DNA of 64,000 nt from assembly GCF_004359985.1 (NCBI RefSeq), contig NZ_SMRO01000001.1, positions 1,178,001 to 1,242,000 on the forward strand. Direction: 5' to 3'. The position numbers and the translations under genes are program-made. The DNA is from Paraburkholderia flava (lineage in GTDB: Bacteria; Pseudomonadota; Gammaproteobacteria; Burkholderiales; Burkholderiaceae). The notes beneath the pieces are model-generated. The model had not been told where the DNA came from. It saw only the letters and a program-made list of their open reading frames with translations, and made no database searches. The stretch's first letter is position 1. Each line of letters opens with the position of its first letter. Positions 43,880 to 52,061 of this stretch are shown piece after piece.

Positions 43880-44791
43880 TTACGCTGATGTTAGCGATGC
43901 GGTGGAAGCGGATTCGAACGGTGCGCGCAGCACGTCGACGAACGCGCGGGCCGCCTGCGAATCGAGGCCGCCGTCGCGCCATACCGCGAACACGCCGACC
44001 GACAAGGGCGGTGTGACCGCGCGGATCGTCACCGGTTCGGCGCCGCTGCGCGCAGTCAACTCGTCCAGCAACGTGCGGCCGATGCCGCGCGCGGCCAACG
44101 CACGCGCGACGTACCACGTCTGCGCTTCGACAGAAGCCAGCGGACTGTCGAGCCCGGCCGCTTCGAGCGCGTTGTCGATCACCTCGCCGAGCGGATCGAC
44201 GTTGCCGATGCTGATCCAGTCGTGCTCGACGAGCGTTTGCAGCGACACGGGTTCGCCGTCATCATTCGATGCATCGTCGGGCGGTCCTACGCAGACGAGC
44301 GCCGCACGCCCCACTTCGGCGAACGCGATGCCCGGCCGCGCAGGTGGATTCAGCGCGACGCCGAGATCGAGATCGCGTGTGAGCAATGCGTTCAGCAGTT
44401 CTTCGGTATGGCGGGTCTGGATTTTCAGCGACACGCGCGGGTAGGCGTCGCGAAACGTCTGCACGGCCTGCGGAATCACGCTCAGCCCAAGACTCGGCAG
44501 ACAGCCGATGCGCAGATGGCCTTCCGGTTGCAGCGCGAGATTGCGCGCGAGGCGACGGATGCCGTCGAGGTTCGACTGCAGTTTCTGCGTTTCGGAGAAC
44601 AGTAGCTCGGCTTCGCGCGTCGGTTGCAGGCGGCCGTGTGCTCGATTGAAAAGCGATAGCCCGAGACTGCGCTCGGCATGCGCGAGCACTTTGCTCACTG
44701 CGGGTTGCGACACGCACAGCAGATCGGCCGCTTTCGACAGCGAGCCTGTGCGCATGATCGCGTGGAAGACTTCGATGTGACGCAGACGCAT
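43880..44791 (-). CDS. LysR-family transcriptional regulator
   Basis: A 303-residue LysR regulator. The N-terminal helix-turn-helix (about 1-60) reads 'FHAIMRTGSLSKAADLLCVSQPAVSKVLAHAE', and the effector domain begins near residue 90. Close to the regulators of arginine/ornithine-type amino acid genes (NocR/OccR-like). It is encoded upstream of, and on the same strand as, the D-amino-acid dehydrogenase gene, 105 bp away, which is its probable target. Effector unknown. Confidence 0.87.
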   Translation of the reverse strand: MRLRHIEVFHAIMRTGSLSKAADLLCVSQPAVSKVLAHAERSLGLSLFNRAHGRLQPTREAELLFSETQKLQSNLDGIRRLARNLALQPEGHLRIGCLPSLGLSVIPQAVQTFRDAYPRVSLKIQTRHTEELLNALLTRDLDLGVALNPPARPGIAFAEVGRAALVCVGPPDDASNDDGEPVSLQTLVEHDWISIGNVDPLGEVIDNALEAAGLDSPLASVEAQTWYVARALAARGIGRTLLDELTARSGAEPVTIRAVTPPLSVGVFAVWRDGGLDSQAARAFVDVLRAPFESASTASLTSA

Positions 44792-44975
44792 GACAGAACC
44801 GGTTGAGGCGAACGGATCGTGGAGGTGGCTCGATGCCGACAGGGTACTTCGTGCGCGACCACCGCGTGACGCATGACGTCACGACATGCGAAGCGATGTG
44901 CTCGCGCTCACGCGCGTCTATCGTCTATCGATCGACACGCGCGGCCCGCACAAGCCCGCGCGCCCACACCATCAC

Positions 44976-45230
44976 TCACGACATGCGTTTACGCACAAAC
45001 CCATACACAAAGAGCAACACGATCGCACCGATCACCGACGCGATCCAGCCCGCCGCGTGCCCCGGCTGATACCACCCCGCCGCACGTCCGATGTACCCCG
45101 CGATCAGCGAACCCGCAATGCCGAGCACGATCGTCATCACGATCCCCATGCTGTCGTCGCCGGGCTTGATGGCCCGCGCGATCAGACCCACGACCAGCCC
45201 GACGATCAACGTTCCGATAAACGAAAGCAT
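44976..45230 (-). CDS. GlsB/YeaQ/YmgE family stress-response membrane protein
   Basis: An 84-residue inner-membrane protein with three hydrophobic helices and Gly-rich turns: 'IGTLIVGLVVGLIARAIKPG', 'GIVMTIVLGIAGSLIAGYIG' and 'GWIASVIGAIVLLFVYGFV'. This is the transglycosylase-associated (YeaQ) fold, often induced by stress; the molecular role is unknown. AAGGAGGGG precedes the ATG, a near-perfect ribosome site. Confidence 0.9.
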   Translation of the reverse strand: MLSFIGTLIVGLVVGLIARAIKPGDDSMGIVMTIVLGIAGSLIAGYIGRAAGWYQPGHAAGWIASVIGAIVLLFVYGFVRKRMS

Positions 45231-45317
45231 GCACCCCTCCTTCTTTTAAGTTGAACGACTTCTGCACTGCTCTTTCGGCGCAACGCGTCGTTGCGACTGC
45301 GACTGCTACGTTACGGA

Positions 45318-46712
45318 CTACCGACGCAAGCCGGCCAGGACTTCATCATCGGTACGCGCGTCGAGTTCGCCGCGCCGGCACGCGCTGACGAACCGCTCGT
45401 AATCGCGCTCGACCTGGTCCGCGTACGCGCACGCATACGCGGTCAGCGCTTCGAGAAACGGATCGCTACTGCCGATATACGCGGCCAGCTCGATGGCCTT
45501 GCCGCTCGCACGTGCATGCGCTCGGGCAAGCGCCCATCCGCACAGTCGCGCGTAGCCTTGCAGCACGCTGCTGTCGAACTGCTCGAGCGCAGCCGACAGT
45601 TTCACGTCGTTCAGTTGACGCACATAGAACGGCCGCCCCGAAGGATCGGTCGCCCAGCCGAGAAAGAGGTCGCTTGCTGCCTGCAGCAGCCGCTGCGCGT
45701 GCACGACGCGCTCGCCTTCGTGACGCGGCGCCGCCGCCGCGAACGACTGCGCGACCGCCGAGCGATGCGCCTCCTTCGCCTGCAGGAACAGCGGACGGTC
45801 GTGATGATCGGTGGCGAGCAGCACGAGGCAGCGCGCACCCACGCTACCGTCGTCGGCGATCTTGAACACGCTGTCCTGCAACGCGAACTGGCCGAGCAGT
45901 TCGCTGCGCTCGGCGGTCAGTGTCTTCCGGTAATCGGCGTACAACTGCTCGCCGTCGGCGGCAAGCTCGCTTCCGCCTGCATTGAACAGCGCACCTGCCT
46001 CGTCGATATGAAAGAGCGCCGGCGGCTGCGCGCGAATACGCCATGCGTCGCCTTCGCGTACGGCCGCGCTTTCGAGCATGCTCTCGTGCGTGCGCGTCGC
46101 CGCTTTCTCCATGCCGCGCCGGATCGCTCGACGATGCTCGGGCGGCAACGCCGATTCGATCATCCGATCGAACGTGATGCGGTCGTACCAGAGTTCGAGT
46201 GCGCCGCGCTCCGCATACTGCGCGATGCGTTCGCGATATTCGTCGGCGGCGGTCATCACGAGCTCTTCCGCAGCGCCGCGACTCAACCGCATGTGACGCG
46301 CAGCAAGCACCAGACTCGCGGCGAGCCGCTTCAGATCCCACTCGAATGGGCCGGGCGCGGCTTCGTCGAAGTCGTTCAGATCGAAGACGATCTGTCGTTC
46401 AGGGGTGGCGAAGCCGGCGAAGTTCAGTAGATGCGCATCGCCGCAGATCGGCGTGACGAGACCCGTATGAGGAACCTGGCCGAGATCGTGAGCCTGCAGG
46501 ATCGCGCTGCCGCGAAAGAATGCAAACGGCGAAGCGGCCATGCGGCCGTAGCGCAGCGGCACGAGCCGCTCGACGCGGCCCTCGCTCGCGAGCCGCAGCA
46601 GATCGAGCGGGTCGCGTTGCAGATCGCCGAGCGCGCGATGGCTCGAGCGTTTCGAGTGTTCGCGCGCGGCGCGTCCGGCTGCCTGCCGCTCTGCGATGGT
46701 GCTGGCCCTCAT
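45318..46712 (-). CDS. DUF2252 protein, kinase-like fold
   Basis: A 464-residue protein of DUF2252. Two conserved blocks resemble the catalytic and metal loops of aminoglycoside-phosphotransferase-like kinases: 'GDAHLLN' at 91-97 and 'DLNDFDE' at 111-117. The N-terminus has 'LVPLRYGRMAASPFAFFRG'. Later, 'GVGARC' and 'QAKEA' match strands of the same family. No substrate is known. It seems to be a single gene, 87 bp upstream of the YeaQ-like gene's position on the opposite side. Confidence 0.83.
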   Translation of the reverse strand: MRASTIAERQAAGRAAREHSKRSSHRALGDLQRDPLDLLRLASEGRVERLVPLRYGRMAASPFAFFRGSAILQAHDLGQVPHTGLVTPICGDAHLLNFAGFATPERQIVFDLNDFDEAAPGPFEWDLKRLAASLVLAARHMRLSRGAAEELVMTAADEYRERIAQYAERGALELWYDRITFDRMIESALPPEHRRAIRRGMEKAATRTHESMLESAAVREGDAWRIRAQPPALFHIDEAGALFNAGGSELAADGEQLYADYRKTLTAERSELLGQFALQDSVFKIADDGSVGARCLVLLATDHHDRPLFLQAKEAHRSAVAQSFAAAAPRHEGERVVHAQRLLQAASDLFLGWATDPSGRPFYVRQLNDVKLSAALEQFDSSVLQGYARLCGWALARAHARASGKAIELAAYIGSSDPFLEALTAYACAYADQVERDYERFVSACRRGELDARTDDEVLAGLRR

Positions 46713-47067
46713 GCGCTGCTCCGTTATTTTGAGACGTCATGAACCGCCTGTGCCGGGGCCCGTCGGACCCCTGCCGGAACACTACCCAGCATCGCTGCAG
46801 CGCCCAGCCAGACGTGCGGGCTCGGCTTGCAGACCGTATTAAATCCTGCGCCGAACACATAAGCAAGTACGCCGGTTCGAGCGGCGCGCATCGTCGCGAC
46901 TGACGCGCGCTTATGAGCAAACCCGGCGCGATTATTGGCAAACATGGACTCACCGGCCATACGCACGGTACCATCCGCCTCAAACGCGCTTCGTCTCTTC
47001 AGCTTGCCGCACGGAGCGGCAAGACCCGCATCGCTACGTGGTTCGAACCGGCCTGACCTGCTCCGTC
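46713..47067. other. intergenic region between divergent genes
   Basis: A 355-bp gap between the DUF2252 start and a rightward lipoprotein gene. It should carry both promoters. Open frames here are Arg/Ala-rich shadows; I see no hairpin, repeat or convincing gene. Confidence 0.35.
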
Positions 47068-47631
47068 GTGAAATCGCCTTTCTCAACGCACTGCCGCATT
47101 CTTTGCACCGCCTCGATGCTGTCGCTGCTGCCGGCCTGCTCGTGGATCGGTCCGTGGTTCGGTTATCACCCCCGCTCGCATGCGGAACCCGTCACCGGCT
47201 CGCTTGCCGTCGCTCCCGCGCAGGACTTCGTGTATGAGCCGGCATTCGAAGGTGGCCATTCGGCGAACCGCATCGCGAACACCGCCGTCAGCAGTATTCT
47301 GCTGAAGCAGGATGTCAACGCGGCGGTACGCGATGCGATTGCCGCGCAGCTGCGACTGTCGGGCTTCGACCTCGCGGGTACGCGCCGCGTGCTGAGCGGG
47401 CGCATCGAGAAATGCTTCGTCGACGATGAACGTTCGCCCGCACGATGGACGCTGAGAATCCGCTACATCGTCACCGACGTCGAGAGCGGCCGCGTCGTCT
47501 ACACGTCGACGAAAACAGTGCGCCGCGAAGCACCGAAGTTCACCAACAACGCGATCGCGCTGGAAGATACGGTAAGGGCGAACGTGCAGATATTGATGGA
47601 CGATTCATCGTTCGCCCGCGCGCTCAACTAG
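47068..47631 (+). CDS. putative lipoprotein
   Basis: A 187-residue protein of unknown family. The leader has 'KSPFSTHCRILCTAS' and a lipobox L-P-A-C at about Cys24. The mature part is beta-rich ('RRVLSGRIEKCFVDD', 'WTLRIRYIVTDVESGRVVYTSTKT'), like small outer-membrane assembly or stress lipoproteins. I chose the GTG at 47068 since it gives a normal signal length; GTG at 47038 or ATG at 47116 are possible. The ribosome site is weak for all. Confidence 0.6.
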   Translation: MKSPFSTHCRILCTASMLSLLPACSWIGPWFGYHPRSHAEPVTGSLAVAPAQDFVYEPAFEGGHSANRIANTAVSSILLKQDVNAAVRDAIAAQLRLSGFDLAGTRRVLSGRIEKCFVDDERSPARWTLRIRYIVTDVESGRVVYTSTKTVRREAPKFTNNAIALEDTVRANVQILMDDSSFARALN

Positions 47632-47676
47632 CCGCTCAGTTAGCGTCAGCGGCTTCATCTTCTTACGCGAGCCACC

Positions 47677-48297
47677 ATGTCTCTTACCGCCTGGCTGTTT
47701 TTCCTGCCCGCCTGCTTCGCGATCAACATGGCGCCGGGCCCGAACAACCTGCTGTCGATCAACGTCGCCGCACGTCACGGTTTCATGACTGCATTCGTCT
47801 CGGGCGCGGGACGGCTCGTGTCGTTCGCGCTGATGCTCGTGCTCGCGGCGACCGGGCTCGCGGTCGTGCTGCACGCGTCTGAGATGTTCTTCCTCGCGAT
47901 CAAGCTGACCGGCGCCGCCTACCTGGTGTGGCTCGCGATCCAGCTGTGGCGTACCGATGCTGGTCCGATGGATGCGCCGACTCAGGACGACGCATCGCTG
48001 TGGCGGATCGCACGGCAGGAGTGTCTGGTCGCGGCCGGCAATCCGAAAGCGATCCTCGTGTTCACCGCGTTCCTGCCGCAATTCGTCGATATCGCGAAGC
48101 CGATGCTGCCGCAGTTCGCCGTACTCGGCGCAAGCTTCCTCGTCCTCGAATGCTTCGCGATCGCGCTCTATGCGTGCGCGGGCATGTACCTCGGCAAGTG
48201 GCTCACGCGCACGAAGGTGCGGCGCTGGTTCAACCGCTGCTGCGGGACGTTTCTCGGTGCGATCGGCATCAGTTTTCTGCTGGTCCGGCGCGGATAG
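47677..48297 (+). CDS. LysE/RhtB-family amino acid exporter
   Basis: A 206-residue inner-membrane exporter with about six hydrophobic segments. The N-terminal 'FAINMAPGPNNLLSINVAARHG' is the LysE/RhtB signature; 'QECLVAAGNPKAILVFTAFLPQFV' is the central family block. It would export an amino acid or similar metabolite; substrate unknown. It lies 45 bp after the lipoprotein gene and may be cotranscribed with it. Confidence 0.9.
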   Translation: MSLTAWLFFLPACFAINMAPGPNNLLSINVAARHGFMTAFVSGAGRLVSFALMLVLAATGLAVVLHASEMFFLAIKLTGAAYLVWLAIQLWRTDAGPMDAPTQDDASLWRIARQECLVAAGNPKAILVFTAFLPQFVDIAKPMLPQFAVLGASFLVLECFAIALYACAGMYLGKWLTRTKVRRWFNRCCGTFLGAIGISFLLVRRG

Positions 48298-48324
48298 CAG
48301 GATCAACGAAGGCGAAAGGTCGCG

Positions 48325-48358
48325 GGAAAAATCATAAGCAATCGCTAATGATTTTTCC
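48325..48358. repeat. 11-bp inverted repeat before the panE-like gene
   Basis: GGAAAAATCAT (48325-48335) and ATGATTTTTCC (48348-48358) are exact reverse complements with a 12-bp loop. It lies 27 bp after the LysE-type stop and just upstream of the LysR-type box. It may end the exporter transcript or act as an operator. Confidence 0.6.
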
Positions 48359-48361
48359 GAG

Positions 48362-48400
48362 AAACTTTAACTTTCATCAATCGTCGTCCTCCCCTATCCT
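48362..48400 (+). promoter_or_regulatory. promoter of the panE-like gene with a LysR-type box
   Basis: The box AAACTTTAACTTT is at 48362-48374. A -10 hexamer TATCCT at 48395-48400 lies 33 bp from the box start; TTTCAT at 48372-48377 is 17 bp before it as a weak -35. The box differs by one base from that at 54707, with identical spacing. Confidence 0.55.
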
Positions 48401-48473
48401 GCATCGATAGCCTGACCCGAGCGCGAGACACGCCGGCGCAGGCAAGCGGTTTTCAATGTCAGGGGAGGCAACC

Positions 48474-49451
48474 ATGAAGATCTGTATCTTCGGGGCAGGA
48501 GCGATTGGCGGAATGATGGGCGTGCAGCTCGCACGCGCGGGAGCGGACGTGAGTTTCGTCGCGCGCGGCCCGCATCTCGCCGCGATGCGCGAGCGTGGCG
48601 CGCGTCTGCTGATCGACGGCGAGGAAGTGTCGGCGAAAGTGCGCTGCACGTCCGATCCCGCCGAGCTGGGTGTTCAGGACTACGTGATCATCACGCTGAA
48701 GGCGCACTCGCTGCCGGGCGTCGTCGACTCGATGCAGCCGCTGCTCGGCAAGCACACCGCGATCGTCACCGGCGTGAACGGCATTCCTTATTGGTACTTC
48801 TACCAGCACGGCGGAAAGTTCGCCGGTACGCGTCTCGCGAGTATCGATCCCGACGGTTCGCAGTGGGCAAAGCTCGGACCGGAACGCGCGATCGGCTGCG
48901 TGCTGTACCCGGCCGCGGAAATCGTCGAGCCTGGTCTGATCAAGCACGTGTACGGCAAGAAATTCCCGATCGGCGAACCGGACGGCGAACGCACGCCGCG
49001 CATCCAGGCGCTGCATGAAGCGATGCAGTCCGCGGGTTTCGATGCGCCGATCCGCGACAACATCCGCGACGAAATCTGGCTGAAGCTGTGGGGCAACCTG
49101 TGCTTCAACCCGATCAGCGCGCTCACGCACGCGACGCTCGATGTGCTGACGAGCGACCCCGGCACACGCGGCGTATCGCGCACGATGATGCTCGAAGCGA
49201 AGCGGATCGCCGATCAGTTCGGCGTGCATTTCCGCGTCGACGTCGAGAAGCGGATCGACGGTGCGGGGGCGGTCGGCGCGCACAAGACATCGACGCTGGT
49301 CGATCTGGAAAACCGCCGGCCGATGGAAATCGATCCGTTGCTGACGGTGGTGCAGGAGATGGGACGTCTTGTCGGCGAGCCGACGCCGACCATCGATGTC
49401 GTGCTTGCGCTCGTCAAGCTGCGCGAACGTATTGCGTTGCAGGGCGGTTGA
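48474..49451 (+). CDS. panE: ketopantoate reductase family protein (2-dehydropantoate 2-reductase-like)
   Basis: A 325-residue NADPH-dependent reductase of the PanE/ApbA family. The nucleotide motif 'FGAGAIGG' is at 6-13; catalytic Lys204 and the Asn208/Asn212 pair are in 'LKLWGNLCFNP'. Family members reduce 2-oxo acids, ketopantoate being the classical one. Here it sits among aldehyde and oxalate genes with a shared promoter box, so a different hydroxy/oxo acid pair is quite possible. GGGGAGG lies 6 bp before the ATG. It is convergent with the aldehyde dehydrogenase gene; a shared terminator lies between. Confidence 0.82.
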   Translation: MKICIFGAGAIGGMMGVQLARAGADVSFVARGPHLAAMRERGARLLIDGEEVSAKVRCTSDPAELGVQDYVIITLKAHSLPGVVDSMQPLLGKHTAIVTGVNGIPYWYFYQHGGKFAGTRLASIDPDGSQWAKLGPERAIGCVLYPAAEIVEPGLIKHVYGKKFPIGEPDGERTPRIQALHEAMQSAGFDAPIRDNIRDEIWLKLWGNLCFNPISALTHATLDVLTSDPGTRGVSRTMMLEAKRIADQFGVHFRVDVEKRIDGAGAVGAHKTSTLVDLENRRPMEIDPLLTVVQEMGRLVGEPTPTIDVVLALVKLRERIALQGG

Positions 49452-49486
49452 GCGAAGCAACGCAACGAGACGCCGGGGCTGCGATA

Positions 49487-49530
49487 ACAAAACCGGGCAT
49501 CGACCGTACAGGTTCGATGCCCGGTTTTGT
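49487..49530. terminator. bidirectional intrinsic terminator
   Basis: CAAAACCGGGCATCGA and its complement TCGATGCCCGGTTTTG form a 16-bp stem around a 10-base loop, between convergent panE-like and aldehyde dehydrogenase genes. T-runs are built into both outer arms. Confidence 0.85.
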
Positions 49531-49537
49531 TTCGTGC

Positions 49538-50989
49538 TTACGAATCAAGCGCGAGCCACACCGCTTTCGGTTCAGTGAAGTTTTCGATCGCGACGTCACC
49601 GTGTTCGCGTCCGAAGCCCGAATCGCCGGTGCCGCCCCATGGCAGCCGCACGTCGGTATAGCCGTAAGTATTGATCCACACGGTGCCCGCACGGAGCTCG
49701 CGCGCGACGCGATGCACGCGACCGATGTCCGCACTCCACACACCGGCGGCGAGACTGTACAGCGTGCCGTTCGCGATTCGCAGCGCGTCGGCTTCGTCGT
49801 CGAAGGGGATTACGCTCGCGACCGGTCCGAAAATTTCCTCCTGCGAGATGCGCATCTCGTGCTCGACGTTCGAGAACACCGTCGGCTCGACGAAGTAACC
49901 GGTCGTCCCGATGCGCTTGCCGCCTGTCACGAGCGTTGCGCCCTCGTCGCGGCCGATATCGACGTAATCGAGCACGGTCTTCATCTGCGCGGCGGAGACA
50001 AGCGGGCCCATCGTCGTCTCGCGTGACGACGGATCGCCGACCTTGATCGCCTGCGCACGCGCCGCGAGCCGTTCGACGACCTCGTCGTACACGTCGCGAT
50101 GCGCGAGAATCCGCGAACCCGCCGAACACACCTGCCCCGTGTTGAAGAAAATGCCCGACGACGCGGCACGTACCGCGCGATCGAGATTCGCATCGGGGAA
50201 GATCACGTTCGCCGACTTGCCGCCCAGCTCGAGCGTGACACGCTTGAAGTTGCTCGCAGCCCCTTGCAAAATGCCGCGCCCGACCGAAGGCGAACCGGTG
50301 AACGTCACCTTGTCGATGCCCGGATGCGCAACCAGCGCATCGCCGACCACACGCCCCTTGCCGGTCACGATGTTCAGCACGCCGGGCGGCACGCCCGCTT
50401 CGAGCGCGAGTTCGCCGATCCGAAGCGCGGACAGCGGCGTGATCTCGGCGGGCTTCACGATCAACGTACAACCGCATGCGAGCGCAGGCGCGATCTTCCA
50501 CATGCCGATCATCAGCGGGAAATTCCACGGCACGATCGCCGCGACCACGCCGACCGGTTCGCGCACGGTGTACGTCAGCGCATCGGGACGCACAGGCACG
50601 ACCTGCCCGTTGATCTTGTCGCACCAGCCCGCGTAGTACGCGAGCGTGTCGATCGCGGCGGGCACATCCTGGCGCTGCACGGCGGCAATCGGCTTGCCTG
50701 CGTCGCGACTCTCGAGCGCGGCAATCTCATCCTGATGCGTGCGCAGCAGTTCGGCGAAGCGGCCGAGGATGCGCCCCCGTTCGGCCGCACGCATCCCGTT
50801 CCACACTTTCAGCGCAGCGCGCGCGGCCCGCACAGCAGTATCGACGTCGGCCGCGCTGCCCTGCGCGACGAGTGCGATCGTCTGCTCGGTCGCGGGATCG
50901 ATCACGACCGAATAGTCGCCGGTTCCGGGCGGCATCCGTTTTCCGTCGATCAGCAGATCGTGGCGTTGCAGGTCGGCTTGCATGTTCAT
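49538..50989 (-). CDS. NAD-dependent aldehyde dehydrogenase
   Basis: A 483-residue class I-like aldehyde dehydrogenase. Catalytic Cys288 is in 'GQVCSAG', general base Glu254 in 'LELGGKS', and the cofactor-site 'PWNFPL' is at about 154-159. Late motif 'EEIFGPVASVIPF' is intact. It oxidises an aldehyde to an acid; the sequence resembles betaine-aldehyde and aminobutyraldehyde enzymes but the substrate is open. The start 'MNMQADLQ' has AAGGAG 7 bp upstream. A LysR gene lies 55 bp upstream on the same strand. Confidence 0.9.
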   Translation of the reverse strand: MNMQADLQRHDLLIDGKRMPPGTGDYSVVIDPATEQTIALVAQGSAADVDTAVRAARAALKVWNGMRAAERGRILGRFAELLRTHQDEIAALESRDAGKPIAAVQRQDVPAAIDTLAYYAGWCDKINGQVVPVRPDALTYTVREPVGVVAAIVPWNFPLMIGMWKIAPALACGCTLIVKPAEITPLSALRIGELALEAGVPPGVLNIVTGKGRVVGDALVAHPGIDKVTFTGSPSVGRGILQGAASNFKRVTLELGGKSANVIFPDANLDRAVRAASSGIFFNTGQVCSAGSRILAHRDVYDEVVERLAARAQAIKVGDPSSRETTMGPLVSAAQMKTVLDYVDIGRDEGATLVTGGKRIGTTGYFVEPTVFSNVEHEMRISQEEIFGPVASVIPFDDEADALRIANGTLYSLAAGVWSADIGRVHRVARELRAGTVWINTYGYTDVRLPWGGTGDSGFGREHGDVAIENFTEPKAVWLALDS

Positions 50990-51044
50990 CGTCTGACTCC
51001 TTGCATTGAGAATTCGCGCCGGCCGCGACCAGACCGCACCTGCA

Positions 51045-52034
51045 TCAGCGTGCGTGCAAGGTCGCATTTGCATCGTCCAGCGGATGATCGGCCCGCACGC
51101 CATGAGCGGCAGGCCACGTCTTCTTCGAGAAGGCCGCGGGCGTCGTCGCGGCACTGCCGCGCGCGAACTGCGCCCATACCGCGTCGGCATTCGGACGCAG
51201 CGAGCGGTTGCGGCGGCGGATCAGCTGCGCGGTCAACGTGGTCTCAGGCAGCAGCGGGACCGCGACGAGCGTCGACGCAAGCGTCTCGCGCGCATCGACG
51301 GGCAGCACGCCAACGCCGAGTCCCAGCTCGACCATCCGCAGCACGGCGGCTGCCTGGCCCAGCGCCTGGATCGCGCGCGCGTGCACGCGCTGCGTGTGCA
51401 ACGCGCCGTCGACGGCGGTACGCACACCCGATTCGGGGTTCAGTGTGATGAGCGGCAGGTCATTGAGTGCGCTCCATTCGAGCGACGCACGCCGCGCAAA
51501 CGGATGCGAAACGGACAGCAACGCGCAGAGCGTCGCGGTAAAGAGTGGCTGTGCGTGCAAGGTGTCGGGGTTCGGCGCGACGCTCGACAAGATCACGCCG
51601 AAATCGACCTCGCCCTGCTCGACGCTGTCGATCACCGCATCGTGCGACCAGTCGCGCGCCGACACGACCAGTTCGGGAAACGCGGTCGCGCAGCGGGCCA
51701 GCGCACCGGGCAGCCAGTTCGACGACAGCGTTGGCGACACGGCAACCGCGACCATGCCGGTATGGCCTTCATGTGCCATCCGCTCTTCGCGCAACGTCAG
51801 GTCGATTTCATCGAGCAGCCGGCCGATGCGCCGTTCGAGATTCGCGCCGGCCGGCGTGAGTTCGACCTGCCGGGTCGTTCGATCGAACAGCCGCAGGTCG
51901 ATGGCTTCTTCGAGTTCGCGCACGCAGCGGCTCACAGCCGATTGCGTCAAAGCGAATTCGCGCGCCGCGCGGGTAAAGCTCCGCTGACGCGCGACCGCGA
52001 CGAAAACCCGCAACTGCTGCAACGATACGTTCAT
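51045..52034 (-). CDS. LysR-family transcriptional regulator
   Basis: A 329-residue LysR regulator. The helix-turn-helix (about 1-60) has 'SFTRAAREFALTQSAVSRCVRELEEAI'; the effector domain begins near residue 90 with 'MVAVAVSPTLSSNWLPGAL'. The last ~35 residues extend beyond the usual end. It lies between the oxlT-type transporter (27 bp upstream) and the aldehyde dehydrogenase (55 bp downstream), all leftward. Likely target: one or both of those genes. Confidence 0.87.
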   Translation of the reverse strand: MNVSLQQLRVFVAVARQRSFTRAAREFALTQSAVSRCVRELEEAIDLRLFDRTTRQVELTPAGANLERRIGRLLDEIDLTLREERMAHEGHTGMVAVAVSPTLSSNWLPGALARCATAFPELVVSARDWSHDAVIDSVEQGEVDFGVILSSVAPNPDTLHAQPLFTATLCALLSVSHPFARRASLEWSALNDLPLITLNPESGVRTAVDGALHTQRVHARAIQALGQAAAVLRMVELGLGVGVLPVDARETLASTLVAVPLLPETTLTAQLIRRRNRSLRPNADAVWAQFARGSAATTPAAFSKKTWPAAHGVRADHPLDDANATLHAR

Positions 52035-52061
52035 CGCTTTCCCTGTTGCCCAGGCCGCGAA

